Shown: positions 44,274-53,918, counted from the first letter of the stretch. The stretch is 64,000 nucleotides of DNA from Sphingobacteriales bacterium (GCA_016700115.1 CP064999.1:62001-126000); one strand, 5' to 3'. A program made the numbers and translations. The notes: a model not told the origin generated them from the sequence alone.

Positions 44274-45887
44274 CTAAAGTTTGATTTCCTCGTTTTGACT
44301 ATCAAAAAAACTATATTCGGTCAGAGAGTACTGCGTATTTAATATCACGGATACCCATTTTTTATGTTTCCAAAACCATTTCCATTGTCGTGAAATGATG
44401 CCCTTTTTTATATAGGCTTCTACAAACGGGTGAACGGACAGTTTCAACTGCTGATAATCTAATTCATTCAATAAATAACTCAGATTATTTTCTATTTCAT
44501 CTATCAGAAGTATGGTTGCTTTGACTCTTCCTGTTCCCCGACAAGTAGGGCAAACTTCGGCTGTTGCAATTTGTAATTCGGGTCTTACCCGTTCACGCGT
44601 GATTTGCATGATGCCAAACTGGCTTAGGGGTAAAATAGTATGCCTTGCCCGATCGGCTTGCATCGCTTCTTCCATTCGCCGCTGCAAAATCTTTTTACTT
44701 TCAGACGATTTCTGGTCTATAAAATCAATAATGATGATGCCGCCTAAATCTCTGAGCCTCAATTGCCGGGCAATTTCTGTAACCGCTTCTAAGTTAACCG
44801 CCAATGCGTTTGAATCCTGATTGCTGTTTGATGACATTTTGTGCCCGCTATTCACGTCAATCACATGGAGTGCTTCAGTGTGTTCAACCACTAAATAGGC
44901 ACCGCTCGGCAAGTTAACATTTTTGCCAAAAGCAGATTTAATCTGTTTGGTTACTTTGTAGTAATCAAACACCGGTGTTTTACCACTATAATACGATACT
45001 ATTTTTTCCGCGCCGGGTTCAATTTCGCTGACAAAACTGCTCACTTCGGCAGCAACTGACTTATCATTTACCACAACTCGCGAAAACGTCGGATTGAGTA
45101 AGTCGCGCAAAATTCCGGAAGCCTTATTGACCTCACTCATTATTTTTTGAGGAGGATTGGCCGACCTAAGCTCCTGATAGAGTAGTTGCCACTTGGATAA
45201 CAAGGATTCTATATCTTCATGAAGTTCTGCTACCTTTCTGTTTTCAGCTGCGGTACGGACGATAAGTCCGAAATTTTGAGGTTTAATACTTTCAGCCAAC
45301 CGCTGCAATCTTAACCGCTCTTCAGGTTGTTTGATTTTGCGGGAAACAGATACATTATTATTGAAAGGGTTTAAGACCATAAACCTTCCGGCAAGCGTAA
45401 TTTCGCAACTTAACCTTGGCCCTTTTGTTGAAATGGATTCTTTCAGCACCTGAACCAACAGCAAATCCCGCTTGGTAAGTACATCCGATATTTTACCCGT
45501 TTTTAAGATTTCAGGCTCAACTTCAAAATTACTTAAAAGATGAGAATTGTGTTTTCCACTGATGACCTGTTCTGCATATTTTTTTACCGACAACATTTGA
45601 GGGCTTAGATCAGAATAATGCAAAAAGGCATCTTTTCCAAAGCCTATGTCAACGAATGCAGCATTTAATCCGGCTACGGTTTTCTTAATTCGGGCCACAA
45701 AAATATCGCCTACACCAAACTGATTGTCGTATTTCTCCTGATGTAGTTCGACTAAACGGTCATCCTCTAACAGGGCTATTTCTATCCCGGAAGAAGTAAC
45801 ATCTAAAATCAAATCCTTATTCAAAGTGTAACGGTTTTCTTCATACGCGGAAATGATTGAGGTATTGATTGGTTGCTTAGTCATCAC
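44274..45887 (-). CDS. rng: Ribonuclease E/G family endoribonuclease (RNase G-like)
   Basis: A 537-residue enzyme of RNase G length. It has an N-terminal S1 domain with an inserted segment (FGVGDIFVARIKKTVAGLNAAFVDI), the catalytic metal-binding aspartates in HVIDVNSGH and IIIIDFIDQKS, and the zinc-link-type CPTCRGTGRV. It processes rRNA and tRNA precursors and turns over mRNA, cutting AU-rich single strands. It lacks the long C-terminal degradosome scaffold of E. coli RNase E. It has its own putative promoter after the HU-TPR-mini-protein operon terminator. Confidence 0.93.
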   Translation of the reverse strand: MMTKQPINTSIISAYEENRYTLNKDLILDVTSSGIEIALLEDDRLVELHQEKYDNQFGVGDIFVARIKKTVAGLNAAFVDIGFGKDAFLHYSDLSPQMLSVKKYAEQVISGKHNSHLLSNFEVEPEILKTGKISDVLTKRDLLLVQVLKESISTKGPRLSCEITLAGRFMVLNPFNNNVSVSRKIKQPEERLRLQRLAESIKPQNFGLIVRTAAENRKVAELHEDIESLLSKWQLLYQELRSANPPQKIMSEVNKASGILRDLLNPTFSRVVVNDKSVAAEVSSFVSEIEPGAEKIVSYYSGKTPVFDYYKVTKQIKSAFGKNVNLPSGAYLVVEHTEALHVIDVNSGHKMSSNSNQDSNALAVNLEAVTEIARQLRLRDLGGIIIIDFIDQKSSESKKILQRRMEEAMQADRARHTILPLSQFGIMQITRERVRPELQIATAEVCPTCRGTGRVKATILLIDEIENNLSYLLNELDYQQLKLSVHPFVEAYIKKGIISRQWKWFWKHKKWVSVILNTQYSLTEYSFFDSQNEEIKL

Positions 45888-45977
45888 TTTTGCCGGATCG
45901 GTTAAATTAGCTTATGGAATAGCTGCTAATTTCAGGCCAAGTTTTACAGGTTTTGCTCAACTTTGCTCAATCCCCTG

Positions 45978-45985
45978 CAAATTTA
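45978..45985 (-). promoter_or_regulatory. -7 promoter element of rng
   Basis: TAAATTTG on the minus strand matches TAnnTTTG, about 90 bp upstream of the rng start, between the preceding operon's terminator and the gene. The -33 region is weak. The rest of 45888-46202 shows no gene. Confidence 0.45.
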
Positions 45986-46202
45986 AGGAAATGCCGCTAA
46001 AAATGTCTTTGTAAAATTGAAACAAATAACCGGCCTGTTTGAAATACTGTTTTTAAACAGAAAAATTATCCCTTAAAGGCAGCGCAATTTTTAGCACAAC
46101 ACTATTATGATGCTATTACGAATTTGCTTTTACAACAGAATTGGAAAAACCGCATGAAAGTCAGGATAATTGCAGGCAATCACTAACGAAAGCAAAAACA
46201 TC

Positions 46203-46253
46203 CAAAAAAAGAAACTTTTGTCTGCTGCATCAAAGAATACAACAGACAAAAGT
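46203..46253 (-). terminator. Terminator of the HU-TPR-COX24 mini-protein operon
   Basis: ACTTTTGTCTGCTG (46214-46227) and CAACAGACAAAAGT (46240-46253) pair in 13 of 14 positions, with a G-T wobble at the other. On the minus strand the stem is followed by TTCTTTTTTT. It lies about 80 bp downstream of the mini-protein gene. Confidence 0.82.
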
Positions 46254-46334
46254 ATCAATATTTTAACCTTATGTTTGCCAGAAATATTTAGCCAATTCTA
46301 AAAGAAATGCCAAAAGCAGGCTAATTATGAAAAC

Positions 46335-46427
46335 CTATTTCTTTTTTTTGTGCCTGTTTTTTCGGAGACGTTTTTTGCGTTTGTGCGTGGCTATTTTATG
46401 TCTTTTTCTTTTTTTTCCGCAAGGCAT
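46335..46427 (-). CDS. COX24/AURKAIP1-domain ribosomal mini-protein (mS38/bS22-like)
   Basis: A 30-residue protein, MPCGKKRKRHKIATHKRKKR followed by LRKNRHKKKK. It is almost entirely Lys, Arg and His. It matches the short COX24/AURKAIP1 family (mS38/bS22-type) whose members are small ribosomal subunit proteins and which in Bacteroidota typically reads MPSGKKRKRHKxxTHKRKKRLRKNRHKKK. It is read from the ATG at 46427 to a TAG at 46335, starts 22 bp after the TPR stop, and sits between HU/TPR and rng on the same strand. Its size makes it easy to miss. Confidence 0.88.
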   Translation of the reverse strand: MPCGKKRKRHKIATHKRKKRLRKNRHKKKK

Positions 46428-46448
46428 ATTTGCTTGATATTTAATTGT

Positions 46449-47330
46449 TTACAATTGTTGAATATATTTATCCAGTTCGGCGGCAAAGTTAGGGTTTTTT
46501 ATCAGTTTTTTACAATTTTCAAATGCTTCCTTCGCTTTTTCTTTTTGCCCCAAAGCCGCATAAGACTCCCCTAAATAATAATAGGCTTCTGCATTGCTTG
46601 GGTCTTTCCTGATTATTGTCTGAAATCTCAATACTGCTTTATCAAATTGCCCGGAGACAATTGACATTCGGCCCAACGATAAATTGGCAGGAATATGGGT
46701 AGAATCTACATTCGTAACTCCTCGAAGGAGCATAACTCCTGCCATTACCATTTGAGGGTTATCAGAATATGCATCAAAATAGCAATTAGCGATATTTACT
46801 TTTATTTCTAATTGAGAAGTGTCAAATTTTAAAGTCTTTTGATAGGCATCAATTGCATTTTCGATTAAAAACAACCTCATTGTTGAATCACCGGCTAACT
46901 GAAAAGCATCCGCCAGTTTGTCTGCCGCTTCCTTCCAATTTGATTGCGTTGAATCAGAACGTGCTATCTGACGATAATAGTTTGCTCCTAATTCAAGGTA
47001 CCCTTCTTTTTCCCATAAACGGGCAATTTGTTTGAGCGTTTGAATTTGTTTAGCTGTATCCTCGCTTTGCTGAAATTGTTGTTCCCAATATGTAATACTG
47101 TCTGCAGTTGTTGGATTAATTTTAGCCTTAAGCCTTTCGGACAAGGCTGATATATCAATTTGTGTTTTTAACAACTCTTTATCGTCATTCATTTTCGGCA
47201 TAACCATACCGGATGTCATTTGATCTGAAACAGGCGAATCTAATGATCTCCGTTGTCCAAAAATGTATAAAAGGGCAACCAAGGCAATACAAGCCAATAC
47301 CAATGCCAATTGTGATTTTGTAAATGTCAT
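46449..47330 (-). CDS. Membrane-anchored tetratricopeptide-repeat protein
   Basis: From the ATG at 47330 the protein has 293 residues. An N-terminal membrane anchor (LALVLACIALVALLYIFG) is followed by a charged spacer and at least four TPR-like units, including NYYRQIARSDSTQSNWKEAAD, LKFDTSQLEIKVNIANCYFD and SNAEAYYYLGESYAALGQKE. It is probably a scaffold facing the cytoplasm or periplasm; partners are unknown. It lies between HU and the ribosomal mini-protein in a conserved-looking cluster, so it is probably co-expressed with them. Confidence 0.82.
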   Translation of the reverse strand: MTFTKSQLALVLACIALVALLYIFGQRRSLDSPVSDQMTSGMVMPKMNDDKELLKTQIDISALSERLKAKINPTTADSITYWEQQFQQSEDTAKQIQTLKQIARLWEKEGYLELGANYYRQIARSDSTQSNWKEAADKLADAFQLAGDSTMRLFLIENAIDAYQKTLKFDTSQLEIKVNIANCYFDAYSDNPQMVMAGVMLLRGVTNVDSTHIPANLSLGRMSIVSGQFDKAVLRFQTIIRKDPSNAEAYYYLGESYAALGQKEKAKEAFENCKKLIKNPNFAAELDKYIQQL

Positions 47331-47432
47331 TTTGTACGTAAGCAAGTGAAAAGGAATAATGCCTGCGCAGTATAGGTCGGTGCGTAAGCTAAATCAGATA
47401 ATAATTAAAGGAGGTGGAAAATTATAAAAATT

Positions 47433-47723
47433 CTATTTGCGTTTTGTTCCTCTGTTAACAGCCTCGTTTAAGGCTTTCGATGGCTTGAATGTCGCAACAT
47501 TGGCTTCAGGTATTTCAACAGCCTCGTTTTTTCGGATATTGCGGCCAATTTTTCTGGCTCTTTTCTTCACTGTAAAACTGCCAAAGCCTCTGATACTGAT
47601 TGTTTCTCCATCAGACAGAACATCTTTGATTTCTTTAAAAAAAGCCTCCAATGTAACCAACACATCAATTTTATCAATTCCGGTTTTTTGAGCTATTTTG
47701 GCAACAACATCTAATTTTCTCAT
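47433..47723 (-). CDS. HU-family DNA-binding protein
   Basis: A 96-residue histone-like protein from the ATG at 47723 (a TTG three codons upstream is in frame). It has the HU/IHF dimer core MRKLDVVAKIAQKTGIDKID and the saddle motif ISIRGFGSFTVKKRARKIGRN with the RGFGSF signature, then the DNA-binding arm ending FKPSKALNEAVNR. It bends and compacts DNA. It is the first gene of a minus-strand unit, HU-TPR-mini-protein, that ends at the terminator near 46203-46253. A -7 element lies about 100 bp upstream. Confidence 0.93.
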   Translation of the reverse strand: MRKLDVVAKIAQKTGIDKIDVLVTLEAFFKEIKDVLSDGETISIRGFGSFTVKKRARKIGRNIRKNEAVEIPEANVATFKPSKALNEAVNRGTKRK

Positions 47724-47820
47724 ACCTGTCAAACTATAAAATCTTACAATGATTGTATTTGATCAACTAAACGACTTAACGATTAAACAATGCAGGAACC
47801 CGAATTCTTTCTAAACACGG

Positions 47821-47828
47821 CAAAGTTA
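47821..47828 (-). promoter_or_regulatory. -7 promoter element of the HU operon
   Basis: TAACTTTG on the minus strand matches TAnnTTTG and would start a transcript with a ~90-nt leader before the HU gene. The -33 match is weak. Confidence 0.45.
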
Positions 47829-47994
47829 GCAGAATTTTATTGGGAGAATACTGATAAATGTGAGTTATAGAATTGTGATGTGCTATACTGCCTAATAAAC
47901 CGGCATTGTATAGTGAAATTAGATAAATGAGGCGGTGCAACAAAACTTTTTTTCACCCAACTAATAATCCAATTCCCTTCAAAGAAGCGAATCC

Positions 47995-49050
47995 TTATTC
48001 TTCTTCCCGAAAATAAATTTTGTAAAAACTCATTTGTTTGTCTTCGTCATAGCCTCTTTCAATATATTTTTCTGTTGTTTCGGAATGTAGTCTGATATCA
48101 ATATTTGTATCTAATTTTATTAGACTGCGAAATTTACGTTTCATGATTTTAACCATAGGCTGAGATATAACAAAATCATTGCCGGCCAAGAGGTTATTTT
48201 CGGATTCGTATCGCTGCTTATACTCCCTGAACCGTTGAGCATGCTCGGGTTTATCTTCAAAAATCTGATCGGCAAAATCAGACACATCAAAAAGTTCATG
48301 GTCAGAAAAATATTGCAACGATTTGTTCATAAACAAAACCTGTTCGCTTTTGCCCTGCTCAGTACCAAAGGTGTCTTCACCAAATTCATTGCACATACTT
48401 AGGTACAGCTCTGTTGCCAACCCATTGTCTTCGACCCTGATAATATTTAGAAAATCGTTTTTCCAGTAACGGGCTTCACTATCACTTTTGCTTAGTTTGT
48501 CAATAATTATAACACGATAACCATCATTTTGAAAAGTATTAAAAATCATGCAGCCTTTGTCTAACCTTTTCAGGTTAATCCCTTTTTCAATATGCAATAA
48601 GATGGAGTTTTCTTTTTCATCTGTTTTGAAAAAAGTGTCCTTTTCTTCCGATTTAAAAATGCCTATAGCATCGGTTAGTTCATCTTCAATCATGCAATCA
48701 GAAAAATAGGCGACGAACAATTCACCACCTTTGATTTGAGGGTGAATAGATTGATTGTACAGGTGTTTGGCGATATTAATTGATTCGTCTAAAAACTCAC
48801 CATTTTTTTCAAAAATATGGCGGCAAAACGCGAAAAGTTCATTAAGATTAAGGTTTGAGTTGTGGGTAAACTTGTAATAATCGTTATACCTGGTAAATGG
48901 TGGAAGAAAGTAATCTAATAATGTATTTCGCAAATGTTCGTCTGAAAGCGGATATGTTTCTGCTGCGCTCAACACACCTTCACTGCGGAGCTTGTTCCCC
49001 ACCCGGTGTATTGCTAATTTTTTAAAAGTTAGTTGCGCAAAATCAGGCAT
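47995..49050 (-). CDS. Nucleoid-associated protein (NdpA/YejK family)
   Basis: A 351-residue cytoplasmic protein of the NdpA/YejK family, known from Escherichia coli as a nucleoid-associated protein of uncertain role. Landmarks are the N-terminal KKLAIHRVGNKLRSEGV, the middle GGELFVAYFSDCMIEDE with LDKGCMIFNTFQNDGYRVII, and the C-terminal SLIKLDTNIDIRLHS. The length is close to the family norm of about 335. It is monocistronic, between the HU operon and the tRNA gene. Confidence 0.87.
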   Translation of the reverse strand: MPDFAQLTFKKLAIHRVGNKLRSEGVLSAAETYPLSDEHLRNTLLDYFLPPFTRYNDYYKFTHNSNLNLNELFAFCRHIFEKNGEFLDESINIAKHLYNQSIHPQIKGGELFVAYFSDCMIEDELTDAIGIFKSEEKDTFFKTDEKENSILLHIEKGINLKRLDKGCMIFNTFQNDGYRVIIIDKLSKSDSEARYWKNDFLNIIRVEDNGLATELYLSMCNEFGEDTFGTEQGKSEQVLFMNKSLQYFSDHELFDVSDFADQIFEDKPEHAQRFREYKQRYESENNLLAGNDFVISQPMVKIMKRKFRSLIKLDTNIDIRLHSETTEKYIERGYDEDKQMSFYKIYFREEE

Positions 49051-49196
49051 ATAGCAGACTTATTTTTTAGGTGATTGGAGGTGCAAAGATATCATAAGTT
49101 TGATAAGTTCGGCCTAAACCTTATCAGAGTTTTACGGAGGCATTAAATATAGCTTAAAAAATCGTGCCACATAGTTTAAAAATCAGGTAAAGTTTT

Positions 49197-49204
49197 TAAT
49201 TTTG
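49197..49204 (+). promoter_or_regulatory. -7 promoter element of tRNA-Ala
   Basis: TAATTTTG matches TAnnTTTG and lies 49 bp upstream of the tRNA. TTTA at 49175-49178 with an 18-nt spacer is a weak -33 candidate. Confidence 0.45.
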
Positions 49205-49253
49205 CGCCACATTTGAACGTTTTTTTTGAAATGCCTGTTTTTTTTAGTTATCG

Positions 49254-49327
<74 letters not shown>

Positions 49328-49338
49328 CTACTTCACGC

Positions 49339-49366
49339 AAACCCTTACTCTGTAAGGGTTTTTTTA
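49339..49366 (+). terminator. Terminator of tRNA-Ala
   Basis: AAACCCTTAC and GTAAGGGTTT pair perfectly around TCT and are followed by TTTTT, 12 bp after the tRNA 3' end. Confidence 0.9.
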
Positions 49367-49583
49367 TTTCTTGCAATTTAAAGTTATACTTCAGCATTGT
49401 ATTTTTTCTAAACTTTTTAAAGAAGTTTTCTTTCAGCAAATTTGGGGGTTGGTGAAGTTACCGGGTTTCGAAAATGGCAGCAATTGTTATTAGGAACTGA
49501 AGATTAACCGGCTTATGTAACATTGTTTACAAAGCCTTGTAAGCTGTATTTGTAATTTTGTACAACTATTAAAGTCAAATAAA

Positions 49584-51191
49584 ATGTACAAAAAACTTTT
49601 AACGCTTACCTGCTTGCTGATCTTTCATGTTTTCATCTACGCCCAATCAATTCCCTTTGAAATACATATCGAACCTATCGCTGTTTCGGGCTTGGGCGGA
49701 CTTCAATCTTATGCATTCGGACAGCACAATGGTAAATGGTTAATTATTGGCGGAAGACTTGATGGGTTACACCGAAGACAACCCTTTGCTGCCTTTGATA
49801 TTGCCGGCAACAACAATCAATTGATTGTAGTTGACCCCACAACTCTGCAAAAGTGGTCTGCACCATTAACTTCTCTTTCCACCGATTTGAAAGAGCAGCT
49901 TAGTTCTACCAATATGGAATTCTACCAAAATGAAAACTATTTATATGTAGTTGGCGGATATGGGTATCATGCAGCTTCGGCTTCTAAAAAAACATTTGAC
50001 TTTATCACAGCTATAGATGTTCCGGCTGTAATCAATTCAATAATTACAGGTGCGTCTCTGACACCTTATTTCAGACAAATCACTGACCCTCAGTTTGCAG
50101 TAACGGGAGGGCATTTAAAAAAAATAAATAACACGTTTTATCTTGTGGGAGGGCATAGGTTTGATGGTGACTATCATCCGATGGGGAATTCATCTTTTAC
50201 TCAGGTCTATACTAATGCTATCCGAAAGTTTAATTTGACAGACAACGGCACTCAAATCATAGTAACTCATTTGCCTGAAATTACCGATGCCGTAAATCTT
50301 CATAGAAGAGATTTCAATGTTATACCGCAAATAATGCCAAACGGCTCAGAAGGCTTAACCGCCTTTTCAGGTGTATTTCAACCTACTGTTAATTTGCCCT
50401 TTTTGAATTGTGTAAATATTGACAGCACTGCTTACGAAGTTAATAATACTTTTGAGCAACACTACAACCATTATCACTGTGCGGTGTTGCCGCTTTTTTC
50501 AATTCTAAACAATCAAATGTATAATGTATTTTTCGGAGGTATCGCTCAATTTTATGTCAACTCCGGGGTTCTGATACAAGACGATAATGTTCCGTTTGTT
50601 AACACCATAGCCTGTGTAATACGGGATGAAAACGGCATCATGACTGAGTATAAATTACCGGCAGAAATGCCAGCCTATTTGGGTGCCGGTGCAGAGTTTA
50701 TCCCTTTAGTTTCAGCGCCTCACTATGATAATCATGTTATTAATCTGGATAATCTTTCAAATGATACTACTTTAATAGGTTATATTTATGGGGGTATCAG
50801 TAGTACTGCTCCTAATATTTTTTTCACCAATACAGGAAGCCAAAGCAGTGCCAGCAGTCAGATTTATAAAGTATTTGTAATTAAAAATACTACAGTAGGA
50901 TTTCACGAACTGAATGGAAATAGTATCAGTACTTTAAATCTTCAAGTCTTTCCAAATCCTAATGATGGCAACTTTGAAATTCAATTTTATTTAGATAAAG
51001 TTGTGGACATAAAGTTGTTGGTTTATAGTAATGACGGCAGAAAGATTGATGAAACTAAACTAACAAACCTGAAAACAGGGGTCAATTCGTATCAGTTCAA
51101 ATTAAAAAACTCAGACTTAAATGGAGTATTATTGTTAACTATAGATACCCCTACCGAGCGTACTACTCAAAAAATAGTAATTAAGCAATAA
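49584..51191 (+). CDS. Secreted kelch-like protein with T9SS sorting domain
   Basis: A 535-residue exported protein. The signal peptide ends FIYAQ. The body carries kelch-like beta-propeller repeats: GKWLIIGGRLDGLHRR, ENYLYVVGGYGYHAA, NTFYLVGGHRFDGDYH and NQMYNVFFGGIAQFY. The C-terminal 80 residues, from LQVFPNPNDGNFEIQFYL to TTQKIVIKQ, are a T9SS type A sorting domain. It is therefore probably a cell-surface or released cargo protein with a ligand-binding propeller; the ligand is unknown. No catalytic motif was seen. Transcription is toward the 21-bp repeat array. Confidence 0.85.
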   Translation: MYKKLLTLTCLLIFHVFIYAQSIPFEIHIEPIAVSGLGGLQSYAFGQHNGKWLIIGGRLDGLHRRQPFAAFDIAGNNNQLIVVDPTTLQKWSAPLTSLSTDLKEQLSSTNMEFYQNENYLYVVGGYGYHAASASKKTFDFITAIDVPAVINSIITGASLTPYFRQITDPQFAVTGGHLKKINNTFYLVGGHRFDGDYHPMGNSSFTQVYTNAIRKFNLTDNGTQIIVTHLPEITDAVNLHRRDFNVIPQIMPNGSEGLTAFSGVFQPTVNLPFLNCVNIDSTAYEVNNTFEQHYNHYHCAVLPLFSILNNQMYNVFFGGIAQFYVNSGVLIQDDNVPFVNTIACVIRDENGIMTEYKLPAEMPAYLGAGAEFIPLVSAPHYDNHVINLDNLSNDTTLIGYIYGGISSTAPNIFFTNTGSQSSASSQIYKVFVIKNTTVGFHELNGNSISTLNLQVFPNPNDGNFEIQFYLDKVVDIKLLVYSNDGRKIDETKLTNLKTGVNSYQFKLKNSDLNGVLLLTIDTPTERTTQKIVIKQ

Positions 51192-51607
51192 ACACTCATT
51201 CGCTTTACATATTCACTTTAGTCTAAAATAATAACGCAGTAAGTTACAAACACAAGCCTCTGCATAATTACTGTGCGGCCAATATAAATTTGTTTTTCGT
51301 ACAATGCCATCATTGGGGAAGCTGAGTTACTTGAAATGCTTTTTCAATATAGTCCGTAACAAGAATCGGAACTAACAGTTAATGACTGTTGGAAACCCAA
51401 CTATTTTTAAACCACTACCTTACAAATTGCGCTATACTGTTAACATCCTCCCGGATTGTTTGGACTTTTTTGATTTTACAACCTGTATTATTGAGAACCA
51501 ATAAAAACCTTCCTGATCTAATCAGTTATAATATAAACTATATGGTTCTTGGGTCGAAAGAGCCCTTTTCTTTTTCTTCTGCTATGACAGCGAACACTTT
51601 TTCAGGT
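51192..51607. other. Intergenic region between two convergent T9SS cargo genes
   Basis: This 416-bp stretch shows no gene with a start site, signal peptide or family similarity. Short open frames at its right side run into the 21-bp array. No clear terminator hairpin was found for either flanking gene. Confidence 0.4.
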
Positions 51608-51691
51608 TGGAAACTGACCGTTTCCAGGTGGAAATGAAACGTTTCAGGGTGGAAATTGACCGTCTCCAGGTGGAATTTGACCGTTAGAAAT
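51608..51691. repeat. Array of four palindromic repeats, exact 21-bp period
   Basis: Units begin at 51608, 51629, 51650 and 51671. The first contains a perfect TGGAAAC-TGACC-GTTTCCA hairpin. The second contains the palindrome TGAAACGTTTCA. The third and fourth are decayed forms ending GACCGTCTCCAGG and GACCGTTAG. The cores resemble those of the two 42-bp arrays in this window (GGAAA...TTTCC around a short GC-rich loop), and the period is exactly half of 42. Confidence 0.85.
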
Positions 51692-51856
51692 TTTTGAATT
51701 TCATATCAGACCTCTTAACAGATGTAACATAGTGCTTTTGCCGGAGCTTATCCGGAATTCTTTTTTACTGAAACCGAGAGGTCGGAATAAAAACGGTAAA
51801 AAGCGAATATCAAACAGGCGGATTACTAAACATGCCCAGTATTCTCGGCAAACCGG

Positions 51857-52846
51857 TTATCTTACAATCAGTTTACTTGTAGCTGTTTTTTGATGGTCTG
51901 CAATTAAACGGACGAAATACAAGCCTGTATCCAAATCGCTTATATTTATTGGGAATTCGGCTGTTTGTTTCAGTTCGGACTTTGACACGGTATTTCCCAA
52001 TATATCAGAAATCTGAATTTCTATTTGACTGTAAATCTTGTTCATTTTTACATTAGCAATTGTTTGTGCAGGATTGGGGTGCAGGATAAACAAACCGGAG
52101 TCGTATTGCAAATCTTGAACATTGCTCTCGATTTCACAGGAATAAATTTTGATATGATCTATCAGCCAACCCTCTCGGTTGTTTTGGAGGCTGTCGCTGA
52201 TAAAATTAAACCGCAAAATAGCAGTATCTGCAATCGAAGAGCGACTATTACCGACTCCAAGTACATACCATGCAAAAGCAGTATGCACCAACCCCTCCGA
52301 CCTGCCCGAAAAACCATATTCACCGTTGTATAACACATCTTCTGTCGAATAAATATTTTTTGATTCCCAAGGTGGGCCTAAACCCGATTCCAATTCATTG
52401 GAAAAATCTCCGATTATATTTTTCCATGTTTCTCCTTTGTCAAAAGAGACAGTAATGTATCCACCATCCTGTAAAGTATCTGTATCGAATTGATGGTACA
52501 TTTCGACAAAAATACTACTCGGGTAGCCACAAATATTGAAACCCCCAATATACAAGTCAAAATAAGAATGGTTGTTGATTGGATAGGGATTTAATGAATC
52601 AGTTACGATTGCATGATTGCCCGAAAATGTATTGTTGAGCAATACCTTGGAGGGTGTGCCTACTTGCCAGATATTATCAGAAACTGCTACAGTATCCAAA
52701 CTCAGATAAGGTTCGGGGGTTTCAAAATCTACTAAAAAGTTGCACTCATCTGCAAATTGAAGAGAACATAGATTAGGCGGCCAGTCTTGTGCAAAGATCA
52801 TTTGACTGGTTAAAAGGAACACAAACAGTACTTTTGTCAGTTTCAT
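51857..52846 (-). CDS. Secreted protein with T9SS sorting domain
   Basis: A 329-residue exported protein. The signal peptide ends MIFAQDW. Residues ~35-240 form a single beta-sandwich domain with CNFLVDFETPEPYLSLDT, FDLYIGGFNICGYPSS and GYITVSFDKGETWKNIIGDF, reminiscent of choice-of-anchor/MAM-like domains. A C-terminal T9SS type A sorting domain runs from LFILHPNPAQTIANVKM to TATSKLIVR. It is probably surface cargo of the secretion system encoded at 24.8-31.6 kb. No enzymatic motif was found. Confidence 0.8.
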   Translation of the reverse strand: MKLTKVLFVFLLTSQMIFAQDWPPNLCSLQFADECNFLVDFETPEPYLSLDTVAVSDNIWQVGTPSKVLLNNTFSGNHAIVTDSLNPYPINNHSYFDLYIGGFNICGYPSSIFVEMYHQFDTDTLQDGGYITVSFDKGETWKNIIGDFSNELESGLGPPWESKNIYSTEDVLYNGEYGFSGRSEGLVHTAFAWYVLGVGNSRSSIADTAILRFNFISDSLQNNREGWLIDHIKIYSCEIESNVQDLQYDSGLFILHPNPAQTIANVKMNKIYSQIEIQISDILGNTVSKSELKQTAEFPINISDLDTGLYFVRLIADHQKTATSKLIVR

Positions 52847-53267
52847 AGTGGTTTAATGAAAGAGTGAAGAATTACGGATGAGCATCCGGATACAGATTAA
52901 ACGAAATCAAATTACTATGCGTTGGCTCTGTTAAAAAATTAACTCGTGGATATAAATCAGTTTTATGTGAAAACATAAATAGGTGTTTATCAGGAAACGT
53001 CCGTATCGAAAAAATTAATTCTTGTTTTCGTCAAATACTCCAAACAAATCGGGCAAAACTGTAAAAGCCTAATAAAACCGTTAAATTTGCATCCCGTATT
53101 TATTCGCAGAATAACAGAAATGGTCGGACTTATTTGTACTTCGATTAGATTGAAATTGCGATTTTCAATAGCGACTATCAATATTGAAATCTATACTGAC
53201 AAACAACACGGGTCAAATATCGCTTACTTTTCACCAATGTGATGTTCAGGTAGGTTAAAACGTTATT
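52847..53267. other. Divergent intergenic region
   Basis: This 421-bp AT-rich region separates divergent genes and holds no convincing gene. TAAATTTG at 53082-53089 on the plus strand is a possible -7 element for the lipoprotein gene, with a long ~170-nt leader and no good -33 partner. Confidence 0.35.
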
Positions 53268-53804
53268 ATGAAGACAAAAATGCTGATTATTATTGCCGGA
53301 ATATTGTTGATGTATTGGATAGCTTGTAAGCCTGTAGGCATCATCCAACTCTACCGATACGAACTGGCCGACAACCTGAAAGACTCTACGCTTTATGTTC
53401 TTTTGGAAGACAACAGCGCTAATATTCAATTACTACAAAAATACAACAAACCAAAAGAAGCCGATAAGCTCGCCAAAGAAGACAGCCTGAACAATGCCAA
53501 CATCAAACTAGCATTTGATAATAACTACAGGTTCTCTGATTTCGCTTTTGTAAATAAAGAGCTGAGAAGCGTTTCACCGACAAAAACTTATGCTTTCTTT
53601 TCAATCGAAAGAGGCATTTCAAGCAATGAAACCATCATTAACGATTTTCTCATAAGGTTAACCATCATTAACTCTACCCGCACCTTAACCTTTGAAACTT
53701 CAGGGGCTATGACCCAACAAGCTATTGTCTTTTTAGTAAAACAAGCGAACGAAAAACTGCAGGACCTATACGAACTTGCCCAAAAACATAAAACAGTGAA
53801 GTAG
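53268..53804 (+). CDS. Hypothetical lipoprotein, 178 aa
   Basis: A 178-residue protein with a signal peptide and lipobox: MLIIIAGILLMYWIAC, with Cys20 as the probable lipid-attachment site. The mature part has a helical charged segment (KYNKPKEADKLAKEDSLNNA) and a C-terminal region, TRTLTFETSGAMTQQAIVFLVKQANEKLQ, that suggests a small alpha-beta fold. I do not recognise the family. It is a single gene with no functional context. Confidence 0.65.
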   Translation: MKTKMLIIIAGILLMYWIACKPVGIIQLYRYELADNLKDSTLYVLLEDNSANIQLLQKYNKPKEADKLAKEDSLNNANIKLAFDNNYRFSDFAFVNKELRSVSPTKTYAFFSIERGISSNETIINDFLIRLTIINSTRTLTFETSGAMTQQAIVFLVKQANEKLQDLYELAQKHKTVK

Positions 53805-53918
53805 TATTCACAATTGATCATTTTGCCACAAATTGTCTTTACTCTTTTTAACAATCTATAGTTTTCAAGTTACCTTTAGGTCGTTTTTTTGTTTTTCAAA
53901 CCTTTTAAATGTTAAACT

